Origin: CAYGZC01 sp964354225
Lineage (GTDB): Bacteria > Bacteroidota > Ignavibacteria > UBA10030 > SZUA-254
Direction: 5' to 3'
Assembly: GCA_964354225.1 (NCBI GenBank)
Contig: CAYGZC010000192.1
Coordinates: 1-13,353 of the forward strand
Length of the DNA: 13,353 nucleotides
Positions 1-7,202 of this stretch are shown here, one piece after another. Every line of letters starts with the position of its first letter. Within the stretch, counting starts at the first letter, position 1. The position numbers were made by a program, and so were the translations under genes. The notes beneath the pieces are model-generated. The model had not been told where the DNA came from, did not search any database, and saw only the letters and a list, made by a program, of their open reading frames with translations.

Positions 1-810
1 ATGCAGATGCATACCCAGCCAGCTCATGGCTTTAATGTAATCAACAATGGCTATATACTTAAGGGTAGCAATAGCTCGTTACCACCAACGAAATATAATA
101 ATATACTTCTAGCGGATATGATAGCATTGAAGCTGAACATCGTGGCGAGCGCAGTAAGGTTTACACCCATCGGATTCGGCGAGCTGATGTACTATGACCA
201 AACAGAGCCAAGTAATCCGTTGAATACTAAGTTAGTTCGTGAGATCGCTCAGATTGGTGACGAGTTAATGATGGGTCAGTATGATCAATCGACCGGGATA
301 AGGATATTTGAATCGGTTGGAGTCTTTGCGAATCTTGCTCGAACCATAGAGAAAATCAACAAGGCGTTTGAAGGCAGAATTGACACTTCTTCATTTGTGG
401 ATTCGCTCCGTTATAAAGGTATGAGACCGGTAGTTGATGTGGCATACTTAAGACCTTCGAGTGCTATACCAGTTGTATTGATTCCATTTGATAACACTAT
501 ATCACAAGAACCATTGGTATATACCTTGAGTCAAAACTATCCCAATCCATTTAACCCAACAACCACGATTCAGTTTAATTTACCTGAAGATGCAATTGTA
601 ACATTGAAGATATATAATATGCTCGGACAAGAAGTTCAGACCTTACTGGATCGAGAAAATATGATTGAAGGTATCCAAGAGGTAAAATTTAATGGGCAGA
701 ATCTCTCTTCCGGTGTTTACTTTTATCGGATTATCACTAAGTCAGTCGATGAAAATGGAGCGGAACTCAACTCGTTCCAAACTGCGAAAAAGATGATGCT
801 GTTAAAATAA
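1..810 (+). CDS. Secreted protein with T9SS type A sorting domain (5' end outside the window)
   Basis: The open frame begins at the first base, so the ATG at position 1 is probably internal: there is no signal peptide, which a type IX secretion substrate needs. Residues about 1-175 resemble the conserved region preceding sorting domains in many Ignavibacteria-type secreted proteins (a 'KLNIVASA..TPIGFGEL' stretch, then 'NPLN.KLVREIAQI'); I know no function for it. Residues about 176-269 are the sorting domain: 'SQNYPNPFNPTTTIQFNLP', then 'YNMLGQEVQTLL', then 'SSGVYFYRI', ending in 'KKMMLLK'. Such domains route a protein through the outer membrane and are removed or anchored at the cell surface. 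An intrinsic terminator lies 27 bp after the stop. The C-terminal call is firm; what the protein does cannot be told from this part. Confidence 0.85.
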   Translation: MQMHTQPAHGFNVINNGYILKGSNSSLPPTKYNNILLADMIALKLNIVASAVRFTPIGFGELMYYDQTEPSNPLNTKLVREIAQIGDELMMGQYDQSTGIRIFESVGVFANLARTIEKINKAFEGRIDTSSFVDSLRYKGMRPVVDVAYLRPSSAIPVVLIPFDNTISQEPLVYTLSQNYPNPFNPTTTIQFNLPEDAIVTLKIYNMLGQEVQTLLDRENMIEGIQEVKFNGQNLSSGVYFYRIITKSVDENGAELNSFQTAKKMMLLK

Positions 811-837
811 TATTCTAATTTAAACTACACTGAATTT

Positions 838-870
838 AAACCCCAATCGTTATGGTTGGGGTTTTTATTT
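838..870 (+). terminator. Rho-independent terminator after the first T9SS protein gene
   Basis: A perfect 9-bp stem (AAACCCCAA at 838-846 with TTGGGGTTT at 856-864) and a 9-nt loop are followed by a T-rich tail. It lies 27 bp after the stop codon at 810. On the minus strand the stem is followed by only a short T run, so it probably works mainly for the plus-strand gene. Confidence 0.85.
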
Positions 871-900
871 TACACTCCATAGAGATCTATTCTGCGGTTG

Positions 901-1060
901 CACTCTCACCCTGTTACGGTGTTGACAGTGATGTCAGGTCTTTTGACCTGACATTAACATAATGCGTTGAAGAACTATTTCCCATGTGTCACGGTCTATA
1001 CCGTGACACTAAACAGAAACTGAGTTTTGCCGTTTTCCGTCATGGAATGGTCCATGACGG
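901..1060. repeat. Run of GTCA-type palindromes between two convergent genes
   Basis: Three near-perfect hairpins with 4-nt loops lie in a row: 931-940/945-954 (10-bp stem, loop TTTT), 986-995/1000-1009 (10-bp stem, loop CTAT) and 1037-1046/1051-1060 (10-bp stem, loop ATGG). A fourth, decayed unit lies at 901-930 (arms CACC 907-910 and GGTG 918-921, plus outer CACT/AGTG). The left arms align as TGTTACGGT, TGTCA-GGT, TGTCACGGT and CGTCATGGA. In the three intact units each change is matched in the opposite arm, so pairing is preserved. None has a T-run, so these are not ordinary intrinsic terminators. The last unit ends 6 bp from the stop codon of the minus-strand cysteine synthase remnant. Confidence 0.75.
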
Positions 1061-1066
1061 CAAGTT

Positions 1067-1519
1067 TCAAAATTTATACAAATCTCCATTGAGATATTTT
1101 AATCCCGAATCGACAATAACCGTTACGATTCGTTTTCCTGTCCCGATAATTCTTGCCCTTTGAATTGCTGCCCACACATTTGCGCCGGATGTGGTTCCCC
1201 CAAATATTCCTTCTAATCTTGCAAGTTTTCTTGCAGTTTCATAGGCATCTTCATCCGATACCGCCATTATTTCATCTGCCAAATCCAACCTGCAAATAGA
1301 CGGCACAAATCCGGCTCCAATTCCTTCTAACTTGTGAGTACCCGATATATCACCGCCTGATAGAGAACGTACCTGTAATGGTTCAATTGGGATACAGCGA
1401 ATTTTTGGTATTTCTTTTTTCAAAATTTCTGCATTTCCGGAAAAGCATCCGCCCGTCCCGACACCCATTATAAATTCATCGATGTTTTTACCGAGAATAT
1501 CTATAATTTCTTTTGCCAT
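1067..1519 (-). pseudogene. Cysteine synthase, C-terminal half only (probable gene remnant)
   Basis: This 150-residue frame matches the C-terminal half of the PLP-dependent O-acetylserine sulfhydrylase family, usually about 300-330 residues. Visible are the phosphate-binding loop 'GVGTGGCFSG' (normally GTGGT), 'HKLEGIGAGFVPS', 'GIFGGTTSGANVWAAI', and a C-terminal 'VDSGLKYLNGDLYKF' with the serine that contacts the PLP ring nitrogen. The N-terminal half is missing, including the lysine that binds PLP and the substrate loop, so it cannot be a working synthase alone. An in-frame TAA lies 30 bp upstream of the ATG, and the 81 bp up to the next gene hold no recognisable remainder. The start does have a good Shine-Dalgarno sequence (AAGGAG, 7 nt away), so a short protein may still be made. 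It could be a cotranscribed partial paralogue rather than a dead gene. Confidence 0.7.
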
Positions 1520-1526
1520 TGAAACA

Positions 1527-1532
1527 CTCCTT
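1527..1532 (-). promoter_or_regulatory. Shine-Dalgarno site of the cysteine synthase remnant
   Basis: AAGGAG on the minus strand, 7 nt before the ATG at 1517-1519. It is the clearest ribosome-binding site in the window. It supports this ATG as a usable start, which is notable because the gene lacks its N-terminal half. Confidence 0.6.
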
Positions 1533-1600
1533 AATATGTTAGATATTTAATTGCTGAAGCCGCTTATTATGAGCCAGGTTGAACATGGATCTTGTTCTTC

Positions 1601-2707
1601 TTACTGACATGCTTTGGGCCCATCCTCAATAAGATTGATGACTGTTTTCCATGATTGCCTGAGTATTGCTGAACCCATTTCAATTATGTTGGACTGTTGC
1701 TGAATTGTTTGCGGATGTAGAAGTTCTTGTCGGAACTTTGGCAAGATGGTCGTAGCATCGTCGATTAATCGAGCACTCCTTCGGCAATGGATTGAAATTG
1801 ACCGAAAATAGTTAGCGGTTTGACTTTCCGAATCGCTGAAAATCCCTAAGGCTTTATCGATTTCGTCGGCTGCGGCTTTCCATGAGCGGCTAATTGCACC
1901 CGAGTAAACAAGCCCGATTGTAAGCTGGTCAATACTTAAAGTAGTCCAAGTAATGCTTTCACGAGGAATGTTTGCATTGGACCACTCACGAGTTGTTTCT
2001 AAAAGGAAATTGCGTCGTCCTTCTATGTGGTCTTCCAGTACATCTGTCAAATCATCAAGTACCATGATTCCAGCACAAAAGTGATCTATTCCACTCTCCT
2101 CGCGAGGCGTTGGTAATCTGTGCTGATCAAGAAATAAAAGACTTGCGGCACAGAATTTTGCTATAGCAGCTCTTCGAGCTTGTTGGCTGATTACTTCCGA
2201 GGGAAAGGAAGTTTTTTCGTGACTTGACAAATCCATTTCATGTAGGCTCCCGATTAACCACTCGCGCTGATATGAATAATAAGCAGCCCAAAGTTGTTGA
2301 CTATCTCCGAGTACTCTCTTGAACTCATCTAATGATGATGCCAATAGCATTTGAGATAGAACAAGTTCACGTTGTGAAAATTTGCGTGGTTGGTCAATAA
2401 CGTCGTCTAATAGCAAAGTGTATTCGTATAACAACAACCAAGGAAAGTTCAGCAATTCAATAGTTCGTGGTTTTATAATTAACAAATCGCCCATCATGAA
2501 TGGGGCATATTCACCTAACATCGGAAGTCCACAAGCCCGTCTCACTCGTTCCTCGTAATGGTTAATCAAGGTTGAGTTAAGAGGTGATGGAAAAGACTGG
2601 GCGTGACGATAGAGATCCTGCCGCAGGCTTTTCACTTTAGTTTGGAAGGTTGACAGGAAATCAACGCTGGTAAGATCCACTGTCAACTTGATTGCTAAGT
2701 TTTGCAT
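1601..2707 (-). CDS. Divergent class I isoprenoid synthase-like enzyme (trans-prenyltransferase fold)
   Basis: The 368-residue, predicted mostly helical protein carries both aspartate-rich motifs of class I isoprenoid enzymes at the usual separation: DDVID at 101-105 (in 'YTLLLDDVIDQP') and DDLTD at 218-222, followed by 'LEDHIEGRRN'. Between them, 'AKFCAASLLF' (183-192) resembles the conserved lysine helix of polyprenyl synthetases. Such enzymes bind Mg2+-diphosphate through these aspartates to make or cyclise prenyl diphosphates. The usual N-terminal 'GGKR.RP' motif that binds isopentenyl diphosphate is not visible. This suggests a terpene cyclase or another use of an allylic substrate, but the second motif is DDxxD and not the NSE triad of terpene synthases. 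There is no signal peptide or membrane segment, so it is probably cytoplasmic. It starts 25 bp after the symporter gene and is probably cotranscribed. The fold is fairly sure; the product is unknown. Confidence 0.7.
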   Translation of the reverse strand: MQNLAIKLTVDLTSVDFLSTFQTKVKSLRQDLYRHAQSFPSPLNSTLINHYEERVRRACGLPMLGEYAPFMMGDLLIIKPRTIELLNFPWLLLYEYTLLLDDVIDQPRKFSQRELVLSQMLLASSLDEFKRVLGDSQQLWAAYYSYQREWLIGSLHEMDLSSHEKTSFPSEVISQQARRAAIAKFCAASLLFLDQHRLPTPREESGIDHFCAGIMVLDDLTDVLEDHIEGRRNFLLETTREWSNANIPRESITWTTLSIDQLTIGLVYSGAISRSWKAAADEIDKALGIFSDSESQTANYFRSISIHCRRSARLIDDATTILPKFRQELLHPQTIQQQSNIIEMGSAILRQSWKTVINLIEDGPKACQ

Positions 2708-2732
2708 AATTCAAAGCCCTTATATTGTTTTA

Positions 2733-4145
2733 TTATTCATTGATATTCCATCCTCGAACTACATTGAGGTTCTCTTCTTTCGTATGCTTACTAAACATCG
2801 AAACGGTAATGAAAGTTACCAAGCTGGCGAGAAAACCAGGGACAAAAGCCGTTTCAGAATTGATAGTAAGAAACACGAGGATGACCCCCGTGCCTACAAC
2901 GGTGGATGCGAGTGCTCCAAGAGAAGTTGCCTTGGTCCAAAAAAACCCACCAACGATAGGTGGCACCAGTACGAGAAGCATAAACAATGAGTTGACACTT
3001 AGAGCTACCAGATCCGGGTATAGGATTGCAACGATCAATCCTAGCATCCCACAAATGAAGGTAGATACTCTCCCTGCAATAAGTAGTTTCTTATCGTTTG
3101 CATCATGAGTGATAATCCCTTTGTAGAAATCTTTGGTCAATGTTGCTGACGCTACCATGATAGTCGAATTAACGGTAGATATAAAAACGGCCATAAATCC
3201 AGCTATGCCTAAACCTAAGATTCCTGCGGGTAGATATTTTTTCATAAGAAAGAATATAGCTTGATCTCGGTCTACCAAATTAGGATCTACAACGCGAGCT
3301 GCCATTCCAAAGAATGCCGACACTATATAGAATGAAATTATGATTATAATCGATAGAAACAAAGCGCGTTGTGCTCCTTTTGCAGTTGCCGATGCATAGA
3401 CGCGTTGCCATACTTCCATGGTTACAAACACACTTCCGGCACCGAAGATCAATCCTGCCACAAAGAAAGACACTCCACCATACTCAAAAGGATTCAAATA
3501 CGATTGAGGCAATATCTTAATAGTACCCAATCCGCCGATGTCATTAAGAGTTATAGGGAGTAGTATCAGAAAGATCACAATGAACATTACAATGAAATGG
3601 ATAAAATCTGTATAAAAATCACTCTTGATTCCGGCGAACGCCGTGTAAATAATCGTGGAAATTGCTGCAAACCACACCACGATCTCAAACTGGACACCAG
3701 TCCAAACATGTAAGAGGGTGGTCAAGCCAACAAACTGAGCAGCTGTTAGTAAAACGTATATTAGAAGAATGAGTGCAGATGCCGCGAAGCGACTTTTTCG
3801 TGAATACCTTTCTGAGAAGAAATCTCCGATAGTGTGGGCTTGGAACTTGTCCCCGAACCACTTAAGTCGCGGGGCAAACCAAGCTGCAACAAGAACACCG
3901 ACTATCCCACCGCATGCCGCTGTGAATCCCAAAGAGATTCCGATGTCATAGCCAGAGGCGGCCGTGGCTACAGTAGTCCCTGTGCCAACCCATGTCGAGA
4001 TTACTGAAAATGTTACTAATAAGAACGGCGCCTTCCTTGATAGAATAAGGAAATCTTCAGCAGTCTCTTTCAAGCCAATATAAATGGCCCATGCAAATAA
4101 GGACATGAGGTAGAAAGAAACGATAACAATGTCTACTGGATTCAT
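2733..4145 (-). CDS. Sodium:solute symporter (SSS family)
   Basis: This 470-residue polytopic membrane protein has about 12-13 hydrophobic segments and the SSS/LeuT-fold landmarks. These are the first-helix region 'FSVISTWVGTGTTVATAASGY' region (about 46-66), 'IIYTAFAGIKSDFYTDFIHF' (165-184, counterpart of the family 'YT..GG..A...TD' signature), 'EVWQRVYASATAKGAQRALF' (244-263), and 'FISTVNSTIMVASATLTKDFY' (321-341), whose Ser/Thr residues usually bind Na+. It should use the sodium gradient to import a small solute through the inner membrane; the substrate cannot be read from the sequence. Length is near normal for the family (450-550). Its ATG overlaps the stop of the upstream membrane gene (ATGA), indicating translational coupling and perhaps a joint complex. 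The isoprenoid-enzyme gene follows after 25 bp. Confidence 0.9.
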   Translation of the reverse strand: MNPVDIVIVSFYLMSLFAWAIYIGLKETAEDFLILSRKAPFLLVTFSVISTWVGTGTTVATAASGYDIGISLGFTAACGGIVGVLVAAWFAPRLKWFGDKFQAHTIGDFFSERYSRKSRFAASALILLIYVLLTAAQFVGLTTLLHVWTGVQFEIVVWFAAISTIIYTAFAGIKSDFYTDFIHFIVMFIVIFLILLPITLNDIGGLGTIKILPQSYLNPFEYGGVSFFVAGLIFGAGSVFVTMEVWQRVYASATAKGAQRALFLSIIIIISFYIVSAFFGMAARVVDPNLVDRDQAIFFLMKKYLPAGILGLGIAGFMAVFISTVNSTIMVASATLTKDFYKGIITHDANDKKLLIAGRVSTFICGMLGLIVAILYPDLVALSVNSLFMLLVLVPPIVGGFFWTKATSLGALASTVVGTGVILVFLTINSETAFVPGFLASLVTFITVSMFSKHTKEENLNVVRGWNINE

Positions 4146-5155
4146 TGTTTCTTCTCCTCTTTAGGTTTGTCAGTTTTCTGATCATCATTTGAGCTCTTTG
4201 CGTGGGTTGCGTATAGAAGAAATATGCCAAATACGGTATGCTGTACGATCATTACATATATAAAACTCGCAGCATCAAATGTCATATAGAAAGTAAGGGT
4301 TAGCGCAAATACAAAAACAGCCGATGTCACCTTTATTAAGTGCACGACAATTGTATCCTTACTTGTTCCATCCGCTATTAGTGTGCCCACGAAATAGAAA
4401 AGTGATGGTAATAACATAAGAAGAAAGAGAATGAATATTCTAAACATCCAAAGATTTCCGAGCCATCCCCCTGAATATTGTGAAAGATAGAAGGAGTCGA
4501 TTCCTAGTAATAACGTGATAGATGCGAGTGGATTGACCCAAGTAATATGGTGTCCAGCTAGCTGTGCACTGGTTCTGCCTATGCCTTCAAGGAAGCGCTT
4601 CCAATGGAAAAGGTTGAATTTCCCCTCCCTCTTAACAGACTCCGTGCGGTTCTTGAATCCCGCTGTATAAATCTCGACTGCTTTCAGTTCATATACACAA
4701 CCTACCATAGCCGAGATAAAAAGCTTACTGAATTTTAGCTCTGTCATGACATATAGCATTAGAAGGTTCCAGCAAAAAGAGAGACCAAAGAAGATAGCGA
4801 ATGCATGCATGCTATTGAGTTGAGCGCCAACCGACTCGCTTCCAATAAATAACTTAATTGTTGCAGCAACCAAAAAGTATATGATTACTATTTCAAAAAA
4901 TGCCTTCGTTACTATGACCCAAGGCAACCTTCTTCTGTGCTGATCCTCCGTCGGCTTAAAACCGAATGGAATCCATATTCTACTAATCCAGTCAACAAAA
5001 AGAAATATGATTATCCCTATTCCAAAATAGTGATACGAGTCAGCGATTCCAACACTCCGCCCTAAGATCACATTGACGGCAGAAGCATACACAAGAGACG
5101 TTACCGCTTCAGGGATTCGCTCGCTTGGAAACCATGCATCCTTATTGTTGTTCAT
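4142..5155 (-). CDS. Multi-pass membrane protein of unknown family, coupled to a symporter
   Basis: I do not recognise this 337-residue protein. It has about seven or eight hydrophobic segments: roughly 20-36, 44-63, 79-104, 114-138, 206-225, 233-259, 269-291 and 297-317. A charged loop of about 60 residues follows the fourth (about 145-205), and the hydrophilic tail is rich in Lys/Glu/Asp ('SSNDDQKTDKPKEEKKQ'). There is no cleavable signal peptide. It is the first gene of the minus-strand unit, and its stop overlaps the symporter start by 4 bp (ATGA), so the two are likely made in fixed ratio. An accessory subunit of the symporter or a separate membrane enzyme are both possible. No clear Shine-Dalgarno precedes the start; only AGG is visible about 9 nt upstream. 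Confidence 0.75.
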   Translation of the reverse strand: MNNNKDAWFPSERIPEAVTSLVYASAVNVILGRSVGIADSYHYFGIGIIIFLFVDWISRIWIPFGFKPTEDQHRRRLPWVIVTKAFFEIVIIYFLVAATIKLFIGSESVGAQLNSMHAFAIFFGLSFCWNLLMLYVMTELKFSKLFISAMVGCVYELKAVEIYTAGFKNRTESVKREGKFNLFHWKRFLEGIGRTSAQLAGHHITWVNPLASITLLLGIDSFYLSQYSGGWLGNLWMFRIFILFLLMLLPSLFYFVGTLIADGTSKDTIVVHLIKVTSAVFVFALTLTFYMTFDAASFIYVMIVQHTVFGIFLLYATHAKSSNDDQKTDKPKEEKKQ

Positions 5156-5188
5156 TTTTCAACCTATCATTGCAATTGTTTGGAGCCG

Positions 5189-5216
5189 ATTGTAGCACGA
5201 CTCTAAGTATGTGGAA
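5189..5216 (-). promoter_or_regulatory. Possible promoter of the membrane protein/symporter operon
   Basis: On the minus strand TTCCAC (5211-5216) stands 16 bp before TACAAT (5189-5194), the latter preceded by TGC as in an extended -10 element. Transcription would begin about 27 nt upstream of the ATG at 5155. The match is to a sigma70-like consensus. Bacteroidota often use a different one (TAnnTTTG), so this is tentative. Confidence 0.3.
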
Positions 5217-5239
5217 CGTCAAGAAAAACGCAATATTGT

Positions 5240-5266
5240 TCCCTCCCGAAAACTTTCGGGGCGGGA
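5240..5266. repeat. CCCGAAA palindromic element
   Basis: CCCGAAA (5245-5251) and TTTCGGG (5254-5260) form a 7-bp stem, extended by TCCC (5240-5243) and GGGA (5263-5266) across a small internal mismatch. It lies about 85 bp upstream of the minus-strand operon and upstream of the promoter candidate. It lacks a T-run directly after the stem on either strand, so it looks more like a dispersed palindromic repeat than a terminator. Confidence 0.55.
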
Positions 5267-5490
5267 TAAACTGTTTTTATATTTAGCTTATTTAAGCAAT
5301 TTCTGTAATTCATTTTATATTTAATATTCGTCTTTGCTTTTTAGAAAATCTATAAAACTCCACTCATTTTCTCTAATTTTAAAATCTTGGGGTGCCCGTA
5401 TATGCCACATCCCCAAATATCCTCTTTCTCGCTCCGCATATTATAGTAAAAATCTTGGAAGATGTCAAGCATTATTTTTATTAAGTAAGA

Positions 5491-5541
5491 GTCAGTCTGA
5501 GCTTCGTTTATCCTGAGTCTACCGAAGGATCGAAGACTGAC
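5491..5541. repeat. CCTGAGT-type palindromic repeat, copy 1
   Basis: A nested inverted repeat: GTCAGT (5491-5496) with ACTGAC (5536-5541), CTTCG (5502-5506) with CGAAG (5531-5535), and ATCCT (5510-5514) with AGGAT (5526-5530), with small bulges on the left arm. The core TCCTGAGTCTACCGAAGGA matches, in the opposite orientation, the core of the element at 5581-5603. Sequences of the form CCTGAGyTTrTCGAAGG are a common dispersed repeat in environmental bacteria, from memory. Confidence 0.65.
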
Positions 5542-5560
5542 AAATTTACGAATATTACAT

Positions 5561-5603
5561 CGTCACCCGTCGAGAAGCGTCACCCTTCGATAAACTCAGG
5601 GTG
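5561..5603. repeat. CCTGAGT-type palindromic repeat, copy 2, with a short direct repeat
   Basis: CACCCT (5581-5586) and AGGGTG (5598-5603) flank TCGATAAACTC. Its reverse complement reads CACCCTGAGTTTATCGAAGGGTG, sharing CCTGAGTyTAyCGAAGG with the element at 5491-5541. A direct repeat CGTCACCC(g/t)TCGA at 5561-5572 and 5578-5590 suggests a partial second unit. It ends 50 bp before the MFS start. Confidence 0.6.
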
Positions 5604-5653
5604 CCGTTGACCTTCTTGCCATAGTTGAACTATTTTCGTAACTTCTACACACT

Positions 5654-7024
5654 ATGCACGAGCCAAATAATCAAAAAACTGCCTTAATCATTTCTACACT
5701 GTCGTCGTTTACTACTCCATTTATGGTTTCTGCTCTCAATGTGGCACTGCCAACATTGGGAAAAGAATTTTCATTAGATGCAATTGCGTTAAGCTGGGTT
5801 GCAACTTCGTACCTTTTGGCTGCGGCGGTTTTCCTTATCCCGTTCGGGAGGATCGGTGATATTCATGGAAGAAAGAAAATTTTTATTTATGGAACTGCTG
5901 TCTATTCATTTTTTTCTTTGCTCATTGTGTTTGCGAATTCCGGAAATATTTTAATCGGCTTACGCGGTTTGCAGGGAATCGGTGCGGCAATGGTTTTTGG
6001 AACTGGCATGGCAATTCTTTTATCTGTAACACCTCCGGCTAATCGAGGACGAGTATTAGGCATCAACGTTGCCGCTGTTTATTTGGGCTTATCACTCGGA
6101 CCTTTTTTAGGAGGAATGTTAACGCAATACTTCGGCTGGAGATCTATTTTTTATGTCAATGTTTTATTAGGGATGTTAATCATTGTCTATACAATCTGGA
6201 GACTAAAAGGAGAGTGGGCAGAAGCAAAGGGCGATAAGTTCGATCTCGTCGGGTCATCTTTTTTTACTATTGCCATGCTTGCGTTGATGTATGGTTTATC
6301 AAGATTACCTCACGCAGAAGGTGTGTGGACTCTCGTCATCGGAATAATTTTTCTTATCATGTTTGTAATTTGGGAAAGCCGCATACAGAATCCCATTTTA
6401 GATATCAGATTGTTTACACATAATACGGTGTTCGCAATGTCGAATGCGGCTGCTTTAGTCAACTACAGTGCAACCTCAGCTGTTACATTTCTTCTGAGTT
6501 TTTATTTGCAATACGTAAAAGGACTTCCTCCAAGAATGGCTGGTATAGTGTTAGTGTCCCAGCCGATTTTTATGACGCTCATCTCTCCGGTCGCCGGCAG
6601 ATTATCGGATAAAGTTGAGCCGCGCATTCTCGCATCAATCGGGATGGCATTTACAGTGTTAGGACTTGTTCTCTTCATGACAATTGGGAGTGATTCATCG
6701 CTTACATTCATCACGATAAATTTAATCTTACTCGGAATCGGCTTTGGACTATTTTCTTCCCCAAACACAAATGCCGTGATGAGCTCAGTTGGTAAAGAGG
6801 TTTATGGAGTTGCCTCTGCTACGCTCGGAACAATGCGGCTAACGGGTCAAATGATGAGTATGGGATTAGTGATGCTGCTATTTTCATTAATTATCGGCAG
6901 AGTGCAGATAACACCTGAATATTTTCCGCAGTTCATCCACAGTTTAAGGTTGGCGTTTGGCATATTTGCTTCTCTTTGCTTTGTTGGAATTTTTGCATCA
7001 CTGGCGAGGGGGAAAGTGCGATGA
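5654..7024 (+). CDS. MFS transporter, DHA2 (EmrB/QacA-type) drug exporter family
   Basis: This 456-residue polytopic membrane protein should export small toxic molecules in exchange for protons. Evidence: 'SWVATSYLLAAAVF' (47-60), the motif typical of drug:proton antiporter helix 2; motif A 'GRIGDIHGRKK' (65-75) in the loop between helices 2 and 3; 'RGLQGIGAAM' (104-113), the motif B region with its arginine; motif C 'GLSLGPFLGGMLT' (145-157), characteristic of antiporters; and 'FGWRSIFYVNV' (160-170), characteristic of the DHA2 group. Length fits a 14-helix protein. It is monocistronic, with repeats on both sides. There is no clear Shine-Dalgarno sequence before the ATG, which is common in Bacteroidota. 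The substrate cannot be inferred; no TetR or MarR-type regulator gene is adjacent. Confidence 0.9.
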   Translation: MHEPNNQKTALIISTLSSFTTPFMVSALNVALPTLGKEFSLDAIALSWVATSYLLAAAVFLIPFGRIGDIHGRKKIFIYGTAVYSFFSLLIVFANSGNILIGLRGLQGIGAAMVFGTGMAILLSVTPPANRGRVLGINVAAVYLGLSLGPFLGGMLTQYFGWRSIFYVNVLLGMLIIVYTIWRLKGEWAEAKGDKFDLVGSSFFTIAMLALMYGLSRLPHAEGVWTLVIGIIFLIMFVIWESRIQNPILDIRLFTHNTVFAMSNAAALVNYSATSAVTFLLSFYLQYVKGLPPRMAGIVLVSQPIFMTLISPVAGRLSDKVEPRILASIGMAFTVLGLVLFMTIGSDSSLTFITINLILLGIGFGLFSSPNTNAVMSSVGKEVYGVASATLGTMRLTGQMMSMGLVMLLFSLIIGRVQITPEYFPQFIHSLRLAFGIFASLCFVGIFASLARGKVR

Positions 7025-7053
7025 TTAATTATTTTTTTTATTATTGAACTCAA

Positions 7054-7110
7054 CCCCCACCCGAACCCTCCCCCGTCTCTAAAATTAGAGAAGGGGGAGG
7101 GCAGGGAGAG
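7054..7110. repeat. GC-rich CCCTCCCCC palindromic element
   Basis: CCCTCCCCC (7066-7074) pairs with GGGGGAGGG (7093-7101), and inside these TCTCTAA (7076-7082) pairs with TTAGAGA (7085-7091), with one G/A mismatch and a 2-nt loop: two arms of 17 nt. A looser outer pairing is CCCCCACCC (7054-7062) with GGGAGAGGG (7103-7111). It lies 42 bp after the MFS stop. No T-run follows on the plus strand, so a terminator role is uncertain. The form resembles GC-rich dispersed repeats common in environmental genomes, from memory. Confidence 0.65.
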
Positions 7111-7202
7111 GGAAGAGTTTCGCTACTTGATTATTTCAATAATTTTGTTCTTATTAACAACCGTAAATAACAATATTACAAAAACTATCGTTTGGAGCGT
7201 TT

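Larger units (their letters stand above)
5156..5653. other. Divergent intergenic region with palindromic elements
   Basis: This stretch of about 500 bp separates the minus-strand membrane operon from the plus-strand MFS gene. It holds a possible promoter for the operon, one CCCGAAA palindrome and two related CCTGAGT-type palindromes, listed separately. A further loose inverted repeat (TTGGGG 5387-5392 with CCCCAA 5411-5416) is present. A 60-codon plus-strand frame at 5334-5516 shows no recognisable protein and runs into one of the repeats, so I do not call it a gene. The remainder is AT-rich without visible coding content. Confidence 0.6.

Noticed and set aside
901..1060. Possible CRISPR array
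   Set aside because: The repeated units are palindromes of differing sequence and unequal spacing (starts 20, 55 and 51 bp apart), without identical repeats or distinct equal spacers, and no cas gene is near.
1037..1060. Terminator of the minus-strand operon
   Set aside because: The hairpin sits just after the stop codon at the right distance, but is followed on the minus strand by AAAACGGC and no T-run, so it is listed as a repeat instead.
2688..3108. Plus-strand open frames of 100 and 127 codons
   Set aside because: They lie opposite the symporter gene, show no recognisable protein features, and are explained as antisense shadows of it.
5334..5516. 60-codon plus-strand frame in the intergenic region
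   Set aside because: No ribosome-binding site, no recognisable domain, and its end runs into a palindromic repeat.
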